A stretch of 64,000 nucleotides of DNA, taken from the NCBI RefSeq assembly GCF_003666245.1, contig NZ_MJLZ01000001.1, forward strand, positions 186,001-250,000. The letters run 5' to 3'. This document shows positions 48,681 to 57,338 of this stretch, one piece after another. The DNA comes from Brenneria alni (lineage in GTDB: Bacteria > Pseudomonadota > Gammaproteobacteria > Enterobacterales > Enterobacteriaceae). Made by a program: the position numbers and the translations under genes. Below the pieces are notes generated by a model. The model did no database searches. It was not told the origin of the DNA and was given only the letters and a program-made list of their open reading frames with translations. Position 1 is the stretch's first letter, and every line of letters begins with the position of its first letter.

Positions 48681-51391
48681 TGGCACCCTGCCTTCGTATA
48701 AGTTATAGGTTGGTTCTGACTCCCTTCCGGCAGCGCATAGTCGACGATGCAGCGCTGCTGCGCTCCGGTTCCCCATTCCACCTTCAGCGTTCCCCGTGGC
48801 GGCAGCCCGGACAGGAATACCTGACCATTGTCGCCGACGATACCGGTGTAATCGCTGCCAGGTCTGGAGACCTGTGCGCCGAAGGGCATAGGTCTGCCGT
48901 CGCGCTGATGCAGCGTGATCAGCGCTCTCCCGCCCACACGGGCGTTGAAATTCGCCGCCACCAGCGCACCACGGGTGGGGATGACGTTCACTACCGCGTT
49001 ATCAACTTCGGTATTGTTGCCCAGCGTATTGATTTCCAGCGCGATGCGGTTCGAACGATAGACGCTGGCGTAAGGAATGACCGCATAGCCGCGCCAGTCA
49101 GTGCTGATGCCGGTGGTGTTTTCCAGTCCCACGTCGTCGGCGCCGGGCGCTTTAATCAGCACGTTGGTGTCTCCCAGCGGCTGGCTGAAGGTAACGCCGT
49201 CTGCATGGGCGACCACGCCGCCGCTCAGGCCGTAATTCATCTGACGATAATCGCGGTAGTAGTTGTAGCCGATGTTGCTGTTGCCATAGGCGCCCTGATA
49301 GCTCAGATCCACGCTGCCGCTGTAGCCGACGCCTTTATTGCCATAACCCTGCCTGACGTTGTAGTTCAGGTTGTTGTCCTCCAGCAGCGTACCGCCGACG
49401 CCCACCTGCTGAACGGTGCGGTCACGGTTGTCGGTAGTGGCGTTGTATGTCAGATAGGACGAATTGGCGTTGCGCGAAAGATAGTCTTCCCCCCTGCCGG
49501 GACTCAGCCACTGACCGATCGGCAGCGACAAGTTGAACGCCAGCAGCTTGTCGCTCTCGTCTAGCCCCTGACTTTTGTTGTAGCTATAGGTGAAGCTGTA
49601 GCTGATGTTGTTGTAAACGCCGCTGTAACCTACCTGCCACAGATCGTTGCTGCGATTGGAATGCCAGTAGCTCTGTCGGCTGCCGCTGAAGAACACCGAT
49701 CCCATGTCGTCGCCCAGCCGCTGGGTTATATTGACCTGAACCCGACTCTTCTTGGCATGGCGCAGATCGTAATAATCGCGGTAGACGGTGCGGTCGGTCA
49801 CCGTATCGTCCAACGTATAGCCACGCATGTTTTTGTAGCTGGCTTCATCCAGCGTAAAGAAGCCTTTGGTCGAATAGCGATAGCCCAGCAGTTGGAAGTT
49901 AGTGCCGAATTCGTTGAGTGACTTGGCGTACAGAAAGCGCAGCGACTGGCCGCTATGGTCGCTGCCATCCGCCAGTGTGCTATAAGCCTGGGTAACGTCT
50001 GTGGAAAACGCGCCCCAGCTACCGAGATTTTTCCCCGCGCCGACGGCGAAAGACTGGTAGTCTTCCGCCAACTGGGTGCCGCCGTACAGCGTCGTCCCGG
50101 AGGACAGCCCCCAAATCACCGTACCCTGGCCGAACTTGGGATCGCCCTGTTGACTCAGGTTGCTGCGGTATTCGCCCACAGTGACGGCGTATTTTATCCG
50201 CCCCTCGCGCTGTAGCAAGGGAACGGCGGAATAGGGCACGACGAAGCTGTTAGTGCTATTGTCGCTTTCGGTGATCGTAACCTGCAGGTCGCCGCTGGAC
50301 GACGTCGGATACAGGTCGGTGATGGCGAACGCGCCCGGCGCGACGTAAGACTGATAGATCACATAGCCGTTCTGCCGAATGGTCACACGGGCGTTACTTT
50401 TGGCGATACCGCGGATGGTCGGCGCAAAGCCGCGCAGGCTGTCCGGCAACATGCTGTCGTCGGAGGCGAGCTGCGCGCCGCGAAAGCCGATGCTGTCGAA
50501 CACGTCGCCGGGCGTGTTGCTGTCGCCGAGGGTCAACTGGCTACGCCAGAGGGTCACCGCGTGTTGCAGATAGGTGCTGACGTGCTGCCAGTCGCTGACG
50601 CGCTGGTTCCGCTGGCGATTGTAGTTCCAGGTGGAAAAATCGCGCAGGCGCCACCCTTTCCAGTTCAGTCCGCTGTCGAGATTGAGAAAATAGTTGTCGC
50701 TACGGTAATCGCCGTGGCTGTTGCTGCCAGTGAAATTATAATTGAGCAACGCGGCGGTAACGCCGTCGTCCCACTGCTCCGGCGGGATGTATCCCCGCCC
50801 GCTGTTTTTCAGCGAGATCTGCGGCATACTGAGATGCAGCCGCTGTAGTTCGAAATCAAACGAACTGACGGCGTCGGGAATCGCCGCCGCCACCGCAATA
50901 CAGCGATCTTCCGGCGCACCCGCCACGGTGGGGAAAGCACTTACGTTGACGTTGAACTGTTCCAGCAGAGGCCGGGTCAGACAGGCTTCCAGACCGGTGT
51001 CGTCGGGCGTCTCCGCCCCGTCCGCCGACGTCTTCTGATCTTTCCGGGCGTGAAACGCGATATCACGAGTGGTGACATACTCGTCGTTGATATAGATCTC
51101 CACTCGATAGAGGCCTGGCGCCTGCCCTTCGTCGCGTTCGAAACGAGACAGATCCGCGATCGCCGACGGATCGTTCGATAAAAATGCCGGGTTAAAAAAC
51201 TCTTCGGCGGATACACCGCCGACCGACAGCGCAATGCAAAGTGCTATCGCCCGATGCAGTCGTGTGAGGCGATTATCCAAATGTATCAGCGAATGCATAC
51301 GAAAATTCCTCGCTAGCGTGACGGAAAGCGCCCTGATGTGGTCGCTGGCGCTTTCCATTACACTCATACCATCCTGTTCAGGTGCCAGCAT
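48677..51391 (-). CDS. Fimbrial outer-membrane usher (FimD family)
   Basis: A 904-residue usher that assembles pilus subunits through the outer membrane. A signal peptide (LHRAIALCIALSVGGVSAEE) is followed by an N-terminal chaperone-binding domain (FFNPAFLSNDPSAIADLSRF). The 24-strand barrel, plug and C-terminal domains follow, with the conserved late segment RGALVAANFNARVGGRALIT. The first ATG is 51391, 15 bases after the chaperone stop; an internal ATG at 51299 (MHSLIHLDNRLTRLH) may be the true start because the first 31 residues do not look like a signal sequence. Confidence 0.92.
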   Translation of the reverse strand: MLAPEQDGMSVMESASDHIRALSVTLARNFRMHSLIHLDNRLTRLHRAIALCIALSVGGVSAEEFFNPAFLSNDPSAIADLSRFERDEGQAPGLYRVEIYINDEYVTTRDIAFHARKDQKTSADGAETPDDTGLEACLTRPLLEQFNVNVSAFPTVAGAPEDRCIAVAAAIPDAVSSFDFELQRLHLSMPQISLKNSGRGYIPPEQWDDGVTAALLNYNFTGSNSHGDYRSDNYFLNLDSGLNWKGWRLRDFSTWNYNRQRNQRVSDWQHVSTYLQHAVTLWRSQLTLGDSNTPGDVFDSIGFRGAQLASDDSMLPDSLRGFAPTIRGIAKSNARVTIRQNGYVIYQSYVAPGAFAITDLYPTSSSGDLQVTITESDNSTNSFVVPYSAVPLLQREGRIKYAVTVGEYRSNLSQQGDPKFGQGTVIWGLSSGTTLYGGTQLAEDYQSFAVGAGKNLGSWGAFSTDVTQAYSTLADGSDHSGQSLRFLYAKSLNEFGTNFQLLGYRYSTKGFFTLDEASYKNMRGYTLDDTVTDRTVYRDYYDLRHAKKSRVQVNITQRLGDDMGSVFFSGSRQSYWHSNRSNDLWQVGYSGVYNNISYSFTYSYNKSQGLDESDKLLAFNLSLPIGQWLSPGRGEDYLSRNANSSYLTYNATTDNRDRTVQQVGVGGTLLEDNNLNYNVRQGYGNKGVGYSGSVDLSYQGAYGNSNIGYNYYRDYRQMNYGLSGGVVAHADGVTFSQPLGDTNVLIKAPGADDVGLENTTGISTDWRGYAVIPYASVYRSNRIALEINTLGNNTEVDNAVVNVIPTRGALVAANFNARVGGRALITLHQRDGRPMPFGAQVSRPGSDYTGIVGDNGQVFLSGLPPRGTLKVEWGTGAQQRCIVDYALPEGSQNQPITYTKAGCQ

Positions 51392-51406
51392 AATCGCCTC
51401 CTATTA

Positions 51407-52105
51407 TCACCGCAGCTTGCCGGTGGCTTTGGGCGTGTTGGCGCCATAATCGTTAATCGTCTGGAAGGTCACGTTGCCGCGGCTGTCAGCGGGAAGCGGC
51501 ACCGAGGCATGGCTTTTGGGGGGAACCATCGTATTGGGGAGCTTTTGCGCGCCGTAAGCGGCGTTGACCAGAGTGATGAAATAAGGGGACGGATTGTCGA
51601 TTCTGAGCGAGCCTCCCTCGCGATGGAAACCCAGCAGATCCGGCGCATCGGCGGGGGACACTGGCAGGCCGGACGGACGCACGAACAGCTTGATGCGCGA
51701 CAGTACCGCCAGTTGCAGCACGTTTTTATCCTCAACTTCAGATTTATCTGTGGACGGAATCGCCTTGACGTTCATCCAGAACACGGATTCGCGATCGCCG
51801 GGCAATGCCTTGCCGATATACATGATGCGCAGCGTATTTTCGCCTTTAGGTTTGGCGACAAACAGCGGCGGCGTCACGACGAAATCAGCGGTTTTGTTGC
51901 CTTTGTCGTCCTCGACCCAGGACTGGATCAAAAAGCGGGTTTTGCCGTCGCTATTATTGATGGAAAGAGATGTCTGCGTGGCGCCTGCAGGATAGATGAC
52001 GCGAGTGGCGCCGAGGGCGATACCGCCCGCCTGGGCTACCTGAGACAGCAAAAAAATCGCGGCTCCGATGTGGGCAAACCGGAGTAATGACGTTATGTTA
52101 AACAC
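51407..52105 (-). CDS. Periplasmic fimbrial chaperone (FimC family)
   Basis: Escorts pilins to the usher by donor-strand complementation. I place the start at GTG 52105, which has a GAGG site six bases upstream and gives a normal 232-residue protein with a signal peptide ending near SQVAQA/GG. A longer frame to 52240 would add an unlikely leader. Mature motifs are [13 protein letters not shown] (conserved Arg), the subunit-binding [10 protein letters not shown] block, and the conserved Lys in [13 protein letters not shown]. The F1-G1 region is short (FGS class), as in type 1 pilus chaperones. Confidence 0.9.
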   Translation of the reverse strand: MFNITSLLRFAHIGAAIFLLSQVAQAGGIALGATRVIYPAGATQTSLSINNSDGKTRFLIQSWVEDDKGNKTADFVVTPPLFVAKPKGENTLRIMYIGKALPGDRESVFWMNVKAIPSTDKSEVEDKNVLQLAVLSRIKLFVRPSGLPVSPADAPDLLGFHREGGSLRIDNPSPYFITLVNAAYGAQKLPNTMVPPKSHASVPLPADSRGNVTFQTINDYGANTPKATGKLR

Positions 52106-52330
52106 GCTAAACCTCGTTATGCATGACAGACGTTGAGCTGTCTGCAGATATCTATGAGTGAAAATGGCCGCATCCTCGCTCGGCGACAGGCGGCGAAACG
52201 GCATGACAGAGCGTGGCAACCGGGCATTGGCGAGGCGCACCGATATCCGCCTGTTCTGTCTGTAGGGCGGTCAATTTCTGAGAAAAATCCGTCCCTGGAC
52301 AGCGTCCACATCCTTAATATGCATTGCTAC

Positions 52331-52882
52331 TTATAGATACTGCAGGGTGAAGGTAGCGTCCGCATCGGCGGCGCCAGGCGTAACTGCCGCCAGGGTGGAC
52401 TTATAGCGTGCGGTGAAATGCAGCGTGTTGCTGCCGTCGATCAGCGTCTGCGCGGCGGAGAAGCTCGAGCCGTTGGGCGTCAGTACACTGCCCGTATGAT
52501 CGGAGATCTCAATACCAACGCCGTTTGCGCTGCCCGAGCTGCCGCTGCCGATATTACTTACGGCCAGCAGAGTGTTATCATTACCGTCGGCTGCTCCGGT
52601 AAAAGCGACCGCAGCCGTTGTGGAGACGGTGGTGTCGCAGTCTTCGAGATTGATGGTGAAAGGCACTTTGCCGGAGTAGACGCCAACATCGGTAAAACGC
52701 GCACTGCGATATTGGCCGAGATTGACTACCTGATCGGCGCTGTTGGTGCTTACCGCACACGCCGCGTTAACAATTTCTCCTTTGAAGTGGACCGTACCGC
52801 CCGTGACAATGGCAGCCAGCGACATGCCGCTCACGGACAGCAGAGAGGCGCCGATCAGGGTATTAAGTAATGTCTTTTGCAT
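52331..52882 (-). CDS. Major fimbrial subunit (FimA-like)
   Basis: A 183-residue type 1-like pilin. A signal peptide (LIGASLLSVSGMSLA) is followed by GGTVHFKGEIVNAACAVSTN with the first cysteine, the second cysteine in NLEDCDTTV, and the C-terminal beta zipper ADADATFTLQYL. It is first in the operon, so its long 690-base upstream region probably carries the main promoter. The 225-base gap to the chaperone gene has no strong hairpin. Confidence 0.92.
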   Translation of the reverse strand: MQKTLLNTLIGASLLSVSGMSLAAIVTGGTVHFKGEIVNAACAVSTNSADQVVNLGQYRSARFTDVGVYSGKVPFTINLEDCDTTVSTTAAVAFTGAADGNDNTLLAVSNIGSGSSGSANGVGIEISDHTGSVLTPNGSSFSAAQTLIDGSNTLHFTARYKSTLAAVTPGAADADATFTLQYL

Positions 52883-53571
52883 ACTTATGATTCCTAATAT
52901 CTAAAGGTCGTTAATGACGTTTTCATCTCTGAAAGCGTTCGTGGCCCAATTGCCACAGGGTGCGTACTGTCTGCAACTCCCGCAGGACAGCCGGACGCAC
53001 GCCAGCAGCGTCTTATTCCATGCAGGAATGCAGAAAATGTGCGTTTGAATACACATCGACATGACGCTTTCTTAGTATTTTCAAGAAAATCTTTTTGTGG
53101 GGAGGAGCGATGGGTGTGTTAAATTTTCAGGATAAAATCCCTTTATTTTCTATTTTTTTACATTTAATTCTAAAGGAGACGCACAAATTCAGCTTAGATA
53201 GGTTAATTTTCTGAAAAAAATCGCAAAAACAGCGTAAGGGTTTGTATCATACCGCGAATAATCAGGTTCATATGGAACCTGATGTTTTTTGTTTGTTAAA
53301 TTATGATTATAAATTAATCGCCTTATCATTACCCTCGATTTACCCCTGACATGGCCATCTCAACGCCTAAGTAACAACTCAATGATTCTTAACTAATTTA
53401 CGTTAACCCGACAAACGCCTTCAGCACCAAACAAATCTGCCCGGCAATTAATACATAAATATTTCTTACATAAGGCTCATATGCCGACCAGCGCCACTAA
53501 AAAAATCCGTTCAAGTTTCAGCAGAATTCGCCGTTTATGTAGAAGACACCAGGCAATTTGGAATAAATATA
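52883..53571. other. Divergent AT-rich regulatory region of the fimbrial locus
   Basis: About 690 bases between fimA (leftward) and the short pilin-like gene (rightward), rich in A/T. I looked for a fim-switch-like invertible segment with flanking inverted repeats and did not find one. The stretch contains a separate intrinsic terminator at 53261-53290 that no annotated gene explains. Confidence 0.5.
53261..53290 (+). terminator. Orphan rho-independent terminator
   Basis: A perfect 9-bp stem ATCAGGTTC/GAACCTGAT with a 5-base loop, followed by GTTTTTTG. It points rightward, but no rightward gene precedes it within 4 kb; the nearest upstream genes run leftward. It may end a small RNA transcribed from around 53000-53250. 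Confidence 0.65.
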
Positions 53572-53868
53572 ATGAAACGACAAATTATAAAACTCGTCTG
53601 CACCGCAGGCTTGATTTTCACCGTATCGCACGCTTCCGCTTCATCGTCCTCGGGCATCATTCGTTTCGTCGGCGCCATCGTCGAACCGGCTTGCGAAGTC
53701 AGCTCACTGTCGCAGACAGTTACCGCACAGTGCTGGCGCCAGGGAGAAATGCACACATCGACGGCGGCGCAATGGGATAAGCCCAATATGCTGCCGCAAA
53801 AAATGGGGTATATGGAATCCAGGAGCCTGGCTCCCAACGCGAAACTAATTGTAGTTAATTACCATTAA
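53572..53868 (+). CDS. Short exported pilin-like protein
   Basis: A 98-residue protein with a signal peptide (LVCTAGLIFTVSHASA/SS). The mature start GIIRFVGAIVEPACEV matches the N-terminal strand and first cysteine of fimbrial subunits. A second cysteine follows (TVTAQCWRQG), but the normal pilin length and C-terminal beta zipper are missing. It is divergent from the fimbrial operon. It may be a specialized terminator or regulator of the pilus, or an evolved fragment; I cannot decide. Confidence 0.65.
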   Translation: MKRQIIKLVCTAGLIFTVSHASASSSSGIIRFVGAIVEPACEVSSLSQTVTAQCWRQGEMHTSTAAQWDKPNMLPQKMGYMESRSLAPNAKLIVVNYH

Positions 53869-53876
53869 CAGCGAAT

Positions 53877-53900
53877 GGCGGCGGCCCGGAGTCCGCCGCC
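53877..53900 (+). terminator. GC-rich hairpin after the short pilin-like gene
   Basis: A perfect 8-bp stem GGCGGCGG/CCGCCGCC with an 8-base loop, nine bases after the stop codon. There is no T-tract, so it is only a possible terminator. Confidence 0.45.
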
Positions 53901-53995
53901 GATGATGTTCAATGGATTGCTTTGGAAAAAAAAAGAGCTTTTCGCTATTTTTTCAGAGACCTACAGACATCAGTGGACGTCTATAGAAAGGAAAT

Positions 53996-54071
<76 letters not shown>

Positions 54072-54327
54072 ATATATCAAACTTCATTATCCCGCGGTTC
54101 CGCTGAAAAACACACTGGTCGAACCCTGGGCGACATTTGCTGCTTAATACATAAGCATATGAATTTTATAGATATTTAACTATAAACTCATTCAACGGCC
54201 AGCATTATGGCCCAATCAACGGACACTGGCAAGACCTTTTCAATGAAAAATCGCCTCATTGACGTTCCGGTGAAAAAAGGTTTCGGGCCGGTGGCAGTTT
54301 TGCAGTGCAACCTGTCGGCCCATCACC

Positions 54328-55449
54328 TCAGAACAGATCGGCAAGGGTTGCGGGATTGAAATTCTTCAGCCCGTTTTGATCGCCGGAGCGGATCTTCGTC
54401 ACCCACTGCGGATCGGCAAGCAAGGCCCGACCGACGGCGATGAGATCGAATTCATCCCGCTCCAGCCGATGAATGAGGTTTTCGATGCCGGTGGCCTTTG
54501 CACCCTCACCTGAGAAGGCTTGCAGGAAATCAACCGACATACCGACCGAACCCACACTGATAGTCGCCGCCCCCGTGAGCTTTTTGGCCCAACCGGCAAA
54601 GTTAAGACCGTCTTTGCCGTCAATCTCAGGAAATTCCGGTTCCCAGAAGCGGCGCTGCGAGCAATGCAGCACATCCACCCCCGCTTCAACCAATGGGCCG
54701 AGCCAGTCGAGCATCTGCTCCGGTGTATCCGCGAGCCGCACCGCAAAGTCCTGCTGTTTCCACTGACTGACGCGCAGGATGACGGGAAAGTCCGGCCCCA
54801 CCGCCTGCCGCACGCGCTTCACCACCTCCGCCGCAAAGCGGGAACGCTCTTTGATGGTCGCGCCGCCGAACCGGTCAGTACGCTGATTGGTGCCCGCCCA
54901 GAAAAACTGATCGATCAGATAGCCATGGGCGCCATGCAATTCCAGCGTATCAAAGCCCAGGCGCTTTGCGTCACCGGCGGCTCGGCCAAAAGCCTCAATG
55001 GTGTCGGCAATCGCTTCCTCGGTCATGGCGTCGCCACGCGGATCGCCAGGGGCCACAAGACCCGAAGGACTCTCGACCGGCACGCCCGGATCCCATTCAG
55101 TCACCATGTTTCGCGTCGAACCCACGTGCCAAATCTGAGGCCCCATCCTGCCGCCCACAGCATGAACCTCGTCCACCACCCGCTTCCATCCCGCAAGCGG
55201 AGCATCACCATGGAAAAATGGAACGTTAGGATCGTTGCGGGATGCAGGCCGATCAATAACCGTTCCTTCGGAGAGGATCAGCCCCACCTCGTTTTCCGCC
55301 CGCCGCCGATAGTAGGCTGCGATGTTTTCGCCGGGTACGCCTCCGGGCGAGAACGAACGTGTCATGGGAGCCATGACGATGCGGTTTTTCAGTTCCAGAG
55401 ACTTAATCCGGAAGGGTTGGAATAGTACATCGATAGATGATGAGGACAT
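54328..55449 (-). CDS. Old Yellow Enzyme family NADH:flavin oxidoreductase
   Basis: A 373-residue TIM-barrel flavoenzyme of the OYE/NemA family, which reduces activated alkenes such as enones and nitro compounds. Diagnostic segments are FQPFRIKSLELKNRIVMAPM, GPQIWHVGSTRN, and the active-site block HGAHGYLIDQFFWAGTNQRT, DRFGG. It ends with the FMN-binding LIAVGRALLADP. The frame reaches back to 55656, but ATG 55449 (MSSSSIDVLFQPF) is the family-type start. It lies 19 bases downstream of the MarR gene and is probably co-transcribed with it. Confidence 0.93.
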   Translation of the reverse strand: MSSSSIDVLFQPFRIKSLELKNRIVMAPMTRSFSPGGVPGENIAAYYRRRAENEVGLILSEGTVIDRPASRNDPNVPFFHGDAPLAGWKRVVDEVHAVGGRMGPQIWHVGSTRNMVTEWDPGVPVESPSGLVAPGDPRGDAMTEEAIADTIEAFGRAAGDAKRLGFDTLELHGAHGYLIDQFFWAGTNQRTDRFGGATIKERSRFAAEVVKRVRQAVGPDFPVILRVSQWKQQDFAVRLADTPEQMLDWLGPLVEAGVDVLHCSQRRFWEPEFPEIDGKDGLNFAGWAKKLTGAATISVGSVGMSVDFLQAFSGEGAKATGIENLIHRLERDEFDLIAVGRALLADPQWVTKIRSGDQNGLKNFNPATLADLF

Positions 55450-55468
55450 TGGACTATGAACTCCTGCT

Positions 55469-55981
55469 TTAGTTGGTGGAATGGTCGGTATCCGCACATA
55501 CCATCGGTGGTTGATCAGGTCGTGGAAAACCTGACTCTCCCGCCCGGGTGAGGGATTCGTCGAGCGCACTGAGCAGTTTAATCGCCGGTGCGAGATCGAC
55601 CGCATCATCGATATAGCGGGCGAGGAATTGGCCCCATTCGGCGCGAACTTTCTCAAGATTGCACACGGCGAGCGGTGTGGGCTGCAGGCTGACGGAACGG
55701 CGGTCTTCCGGGTCTGGGATTCGCCGGATCATACCTTTGGCTTCGAGCGACCGTAGCAGTGCGCTCGCGTTGCTGGAGCGAAGGCCGACCTCGTCACAGA
55801 GTCGGGATGGGTTAGTGCCGGGACTCTGTTCGATGTGGTTCATCACGAGACTTTCGAGCGAAGTGATCTCGATAATTTCAGGATCGAGACACCCGTAGAG
55901 GCGGATGTCACGCGCCACGCTGAGGACGAAATGGGCCAGATCGGCGAGCTGAGTTGCCCTGTCGTGACGCTCGGATGTCAT
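55469..55981 (-). CDS. MarR-family transcriptional repressor
   Basis: A 170-residue winged-helix protein. The DNA-binding part is NPSRLCDEVGLRSSNASALL, RSLEAKGMIRRI, PDPEDRRSV (about residues 65-105), the classic MarR helix-turn-helix and wing with the DRR motif. ATG 55981 is chosen because an AAGGGGG site lies eight bases upstream; the frame also opens eleven codons earlier. It is divergent from the MFS exporter, with a perfect inverted repeat between them, so autoregulation and control of both sides are likely. The ligand is unknown. Confidence 0.92.
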   Translation of the reverse strand: MTSERHDRATQLADLAHFVLSVARDIRLYGCLDPEIIEITSLESLVMNHIEQSPGTNPSRLCDEVGLRSSNASALLRSLEAKGMIRRIPDPEDRRSVSLQPTPLAVCNLEKVRAEWGQFLARYIDDAVDLAPAIKLLSALDESLTRAGESGFPRPDQPPMVCADTDHSTN

Positions 55982-56002
55982 GCGCTGTCCCCCTTGCGAT
56001 AA

Positions 56003-56050
56003 TTGACTATGCAAGCATAGATACTATAACATTCACGTTTGCATAGTCAA
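56003..56050. promoter_or_regulatory. Putative MarR operator (12-bp perfect inverted repeat)
   Basis: TTGACTATGCAA at 56003-56014 and its exact inverse TTGCATAGTCAA at 56039-56050 lie in the 86-base gap between the divergent MarR and MFS genes. The TTGACTAT part also resembles a -35 element. Size and place fit repressor sites for both promoters. Confidence 0.65.
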
Positions 56051-56067
56051 AACGTGAGGTGTAGCAG

Positions 56068-57321
56068 ATGAACAGGTGTGTCAAGAACGATCAGGATAAG
56101 ACGTGCGCGTCGTCTGCCCGGATCGGCATCACGCTTCTGCTGACGCTCGCGTTATTGACCGGAATAGCCCCGTTCGCTATCGACCTGTATCTGCCAGCGT
56201 TCCCGGAGATGGTCGAAGATCTGGCCACGACATCGGCGGGTGTCCAATTGTCGCTGACGACCTTTCTCATCGGCGCTGGCGTAGGTCAGCTCATTTTCGG
56301 GCCGCTTTCCGATCGCCTCGGCAGGCGCAGTCCGCTTGTCGTGGGGATGGGTCTTTACCTTGTGGCAAGCGTGGTTGTTGCACTCGCCCCGACGATCGCC
56401 GTATTCGTCGGTGGTCGATTCGTGCAGGGGTTGGCCGGGGCCGCAGGTATGGTTATCTCGCGTGCCATCATTATTGATCGCGCACGTGGCGCGCAAGCCG
56501 CCCGGTACATGAGTATCGTGATGCTGGTCAGCGGGATCGCCCCGGTGATCGCCCCGGTCGTCGGCAGCGTGCTGGTAAACCCGCTGGGCTGGCGTGGCCT
56601 GATGTGGATATTGACCGGGCTCGTCGGCATCGGCTTTATCGCAGTCCTCCTGTTCGTCCGCGAAACCCGACCACTCACCCTGCGCAATCATGGCCATCTG
56701 GCGGCACCGGCATCGACGGCATACTCGCTGATGTCAAGGGCCTATCTGGGCAACATGTTCGCCTATGTCTTCGCCTTCGCGACGATGATGGCCTATATCT
56801 CGGCATCGCCCTTCCTCTATCAGAGCATGATGGGCCTCGACGAGATCGGTTACGGGTTGATGTTCGGCCTTAACGCGCTTGCGCTGATGATCACCGGCGC
56901 CGTTTCGGCCCGGCTCACCCGCCGATTCCGCACCGCCGCCCTTGCCCGAACCGGACTGTTGTTCAACCTCGCCGCCATCGTTGCGCTGACGCTCCTCGTC
57001 CTTGCGGATACGCCCGCCATCTGGTTCGCCGTACCCATCTTCGTCGCCGTCGGGTCATTAGGCCTCGTCTTCGGCAACACGATCGCGCTTGCTCTGGCAG
57101 CCGTCCCTATGACAGCGGGTCTGGCTTCAGCCATTCTCGGTACGTTGCAGCACCTCCTCGCCGGCGCCGTTGCGCCGCTTGTCGGTATCGCGGGCGAAGA
57201 CACCGCATTTCCGCTCGTTCTCACAATGTTCGTCGCATCGGTGATCGCCAACGTCGCGTTCGCCGTCTCGACGCCTACTGCGCATCTGCGCGAGTCCATT
57301 GCCGTCGCTACAGAGAATTAA
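56068..57321 (+). CDS. Bcr/CflA-family MFS drug exporter
   Basis: A 417-residue major-facilitator protein with 12 hydrophobic segments. It contains the DHA1 signature near the N-terminus (APFAIDLYLPAFPEM, then GPLSDRLGRRSPLVVGMGLY) of the Bcr/CflA group, whose members export bicyclomycin, chloramphenicol-like compounds or sulfonamides. The specific substrate cannot be inferred. A GAGGTG site precedes ATG 56068. It is divergent from marR and 17 bases upstream of the oxidoreductase gene. Confidence 0.93.
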   Translation: MNRCVKNDQDKTCASSARIGITLLLTLALLTGIAPFAIDLYLPAFPEMVEDLATTSAGVQLSLTTFLIGAGVGQLIFGPLSDRLGRRSPLVVGMGLYLVASVVVALAPTIAVFVGGRFVQGLAGAAGMVISRAIIIDRARGAQAARYMSIVMLVSGIAPVIAPVVGSVLVNPLGWRGLMWILTGLVGIGFIAVLLFVRETRPLTLRNHGHLAAPASTAYSLMSRAYLGNMFAYVFAFATMMAYISASPFLYQSMMGLDEIGYGLMFGLNALALMITGAVSARLTRRFRTAALARTGLLFNLAAIVALTLLVLADTPAIWFAVPIFVAVGSLGLVFGNTIALALAAVPMTAGLASAILGTLQHLLAGAVAPLVGIAGEDTAFPLVLTMFVASVIANVAFAVSTPTAHLRESIAVATEN

Positions 57322-57338
57322 TAGAGGAAGGTACATAT

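Noticed and set aside
52883-53571. Possible invertible fim-type promoter switch
   Set aside because: No pair of inverted repeats flanking a promoter segment and no recombinase gene nearby.
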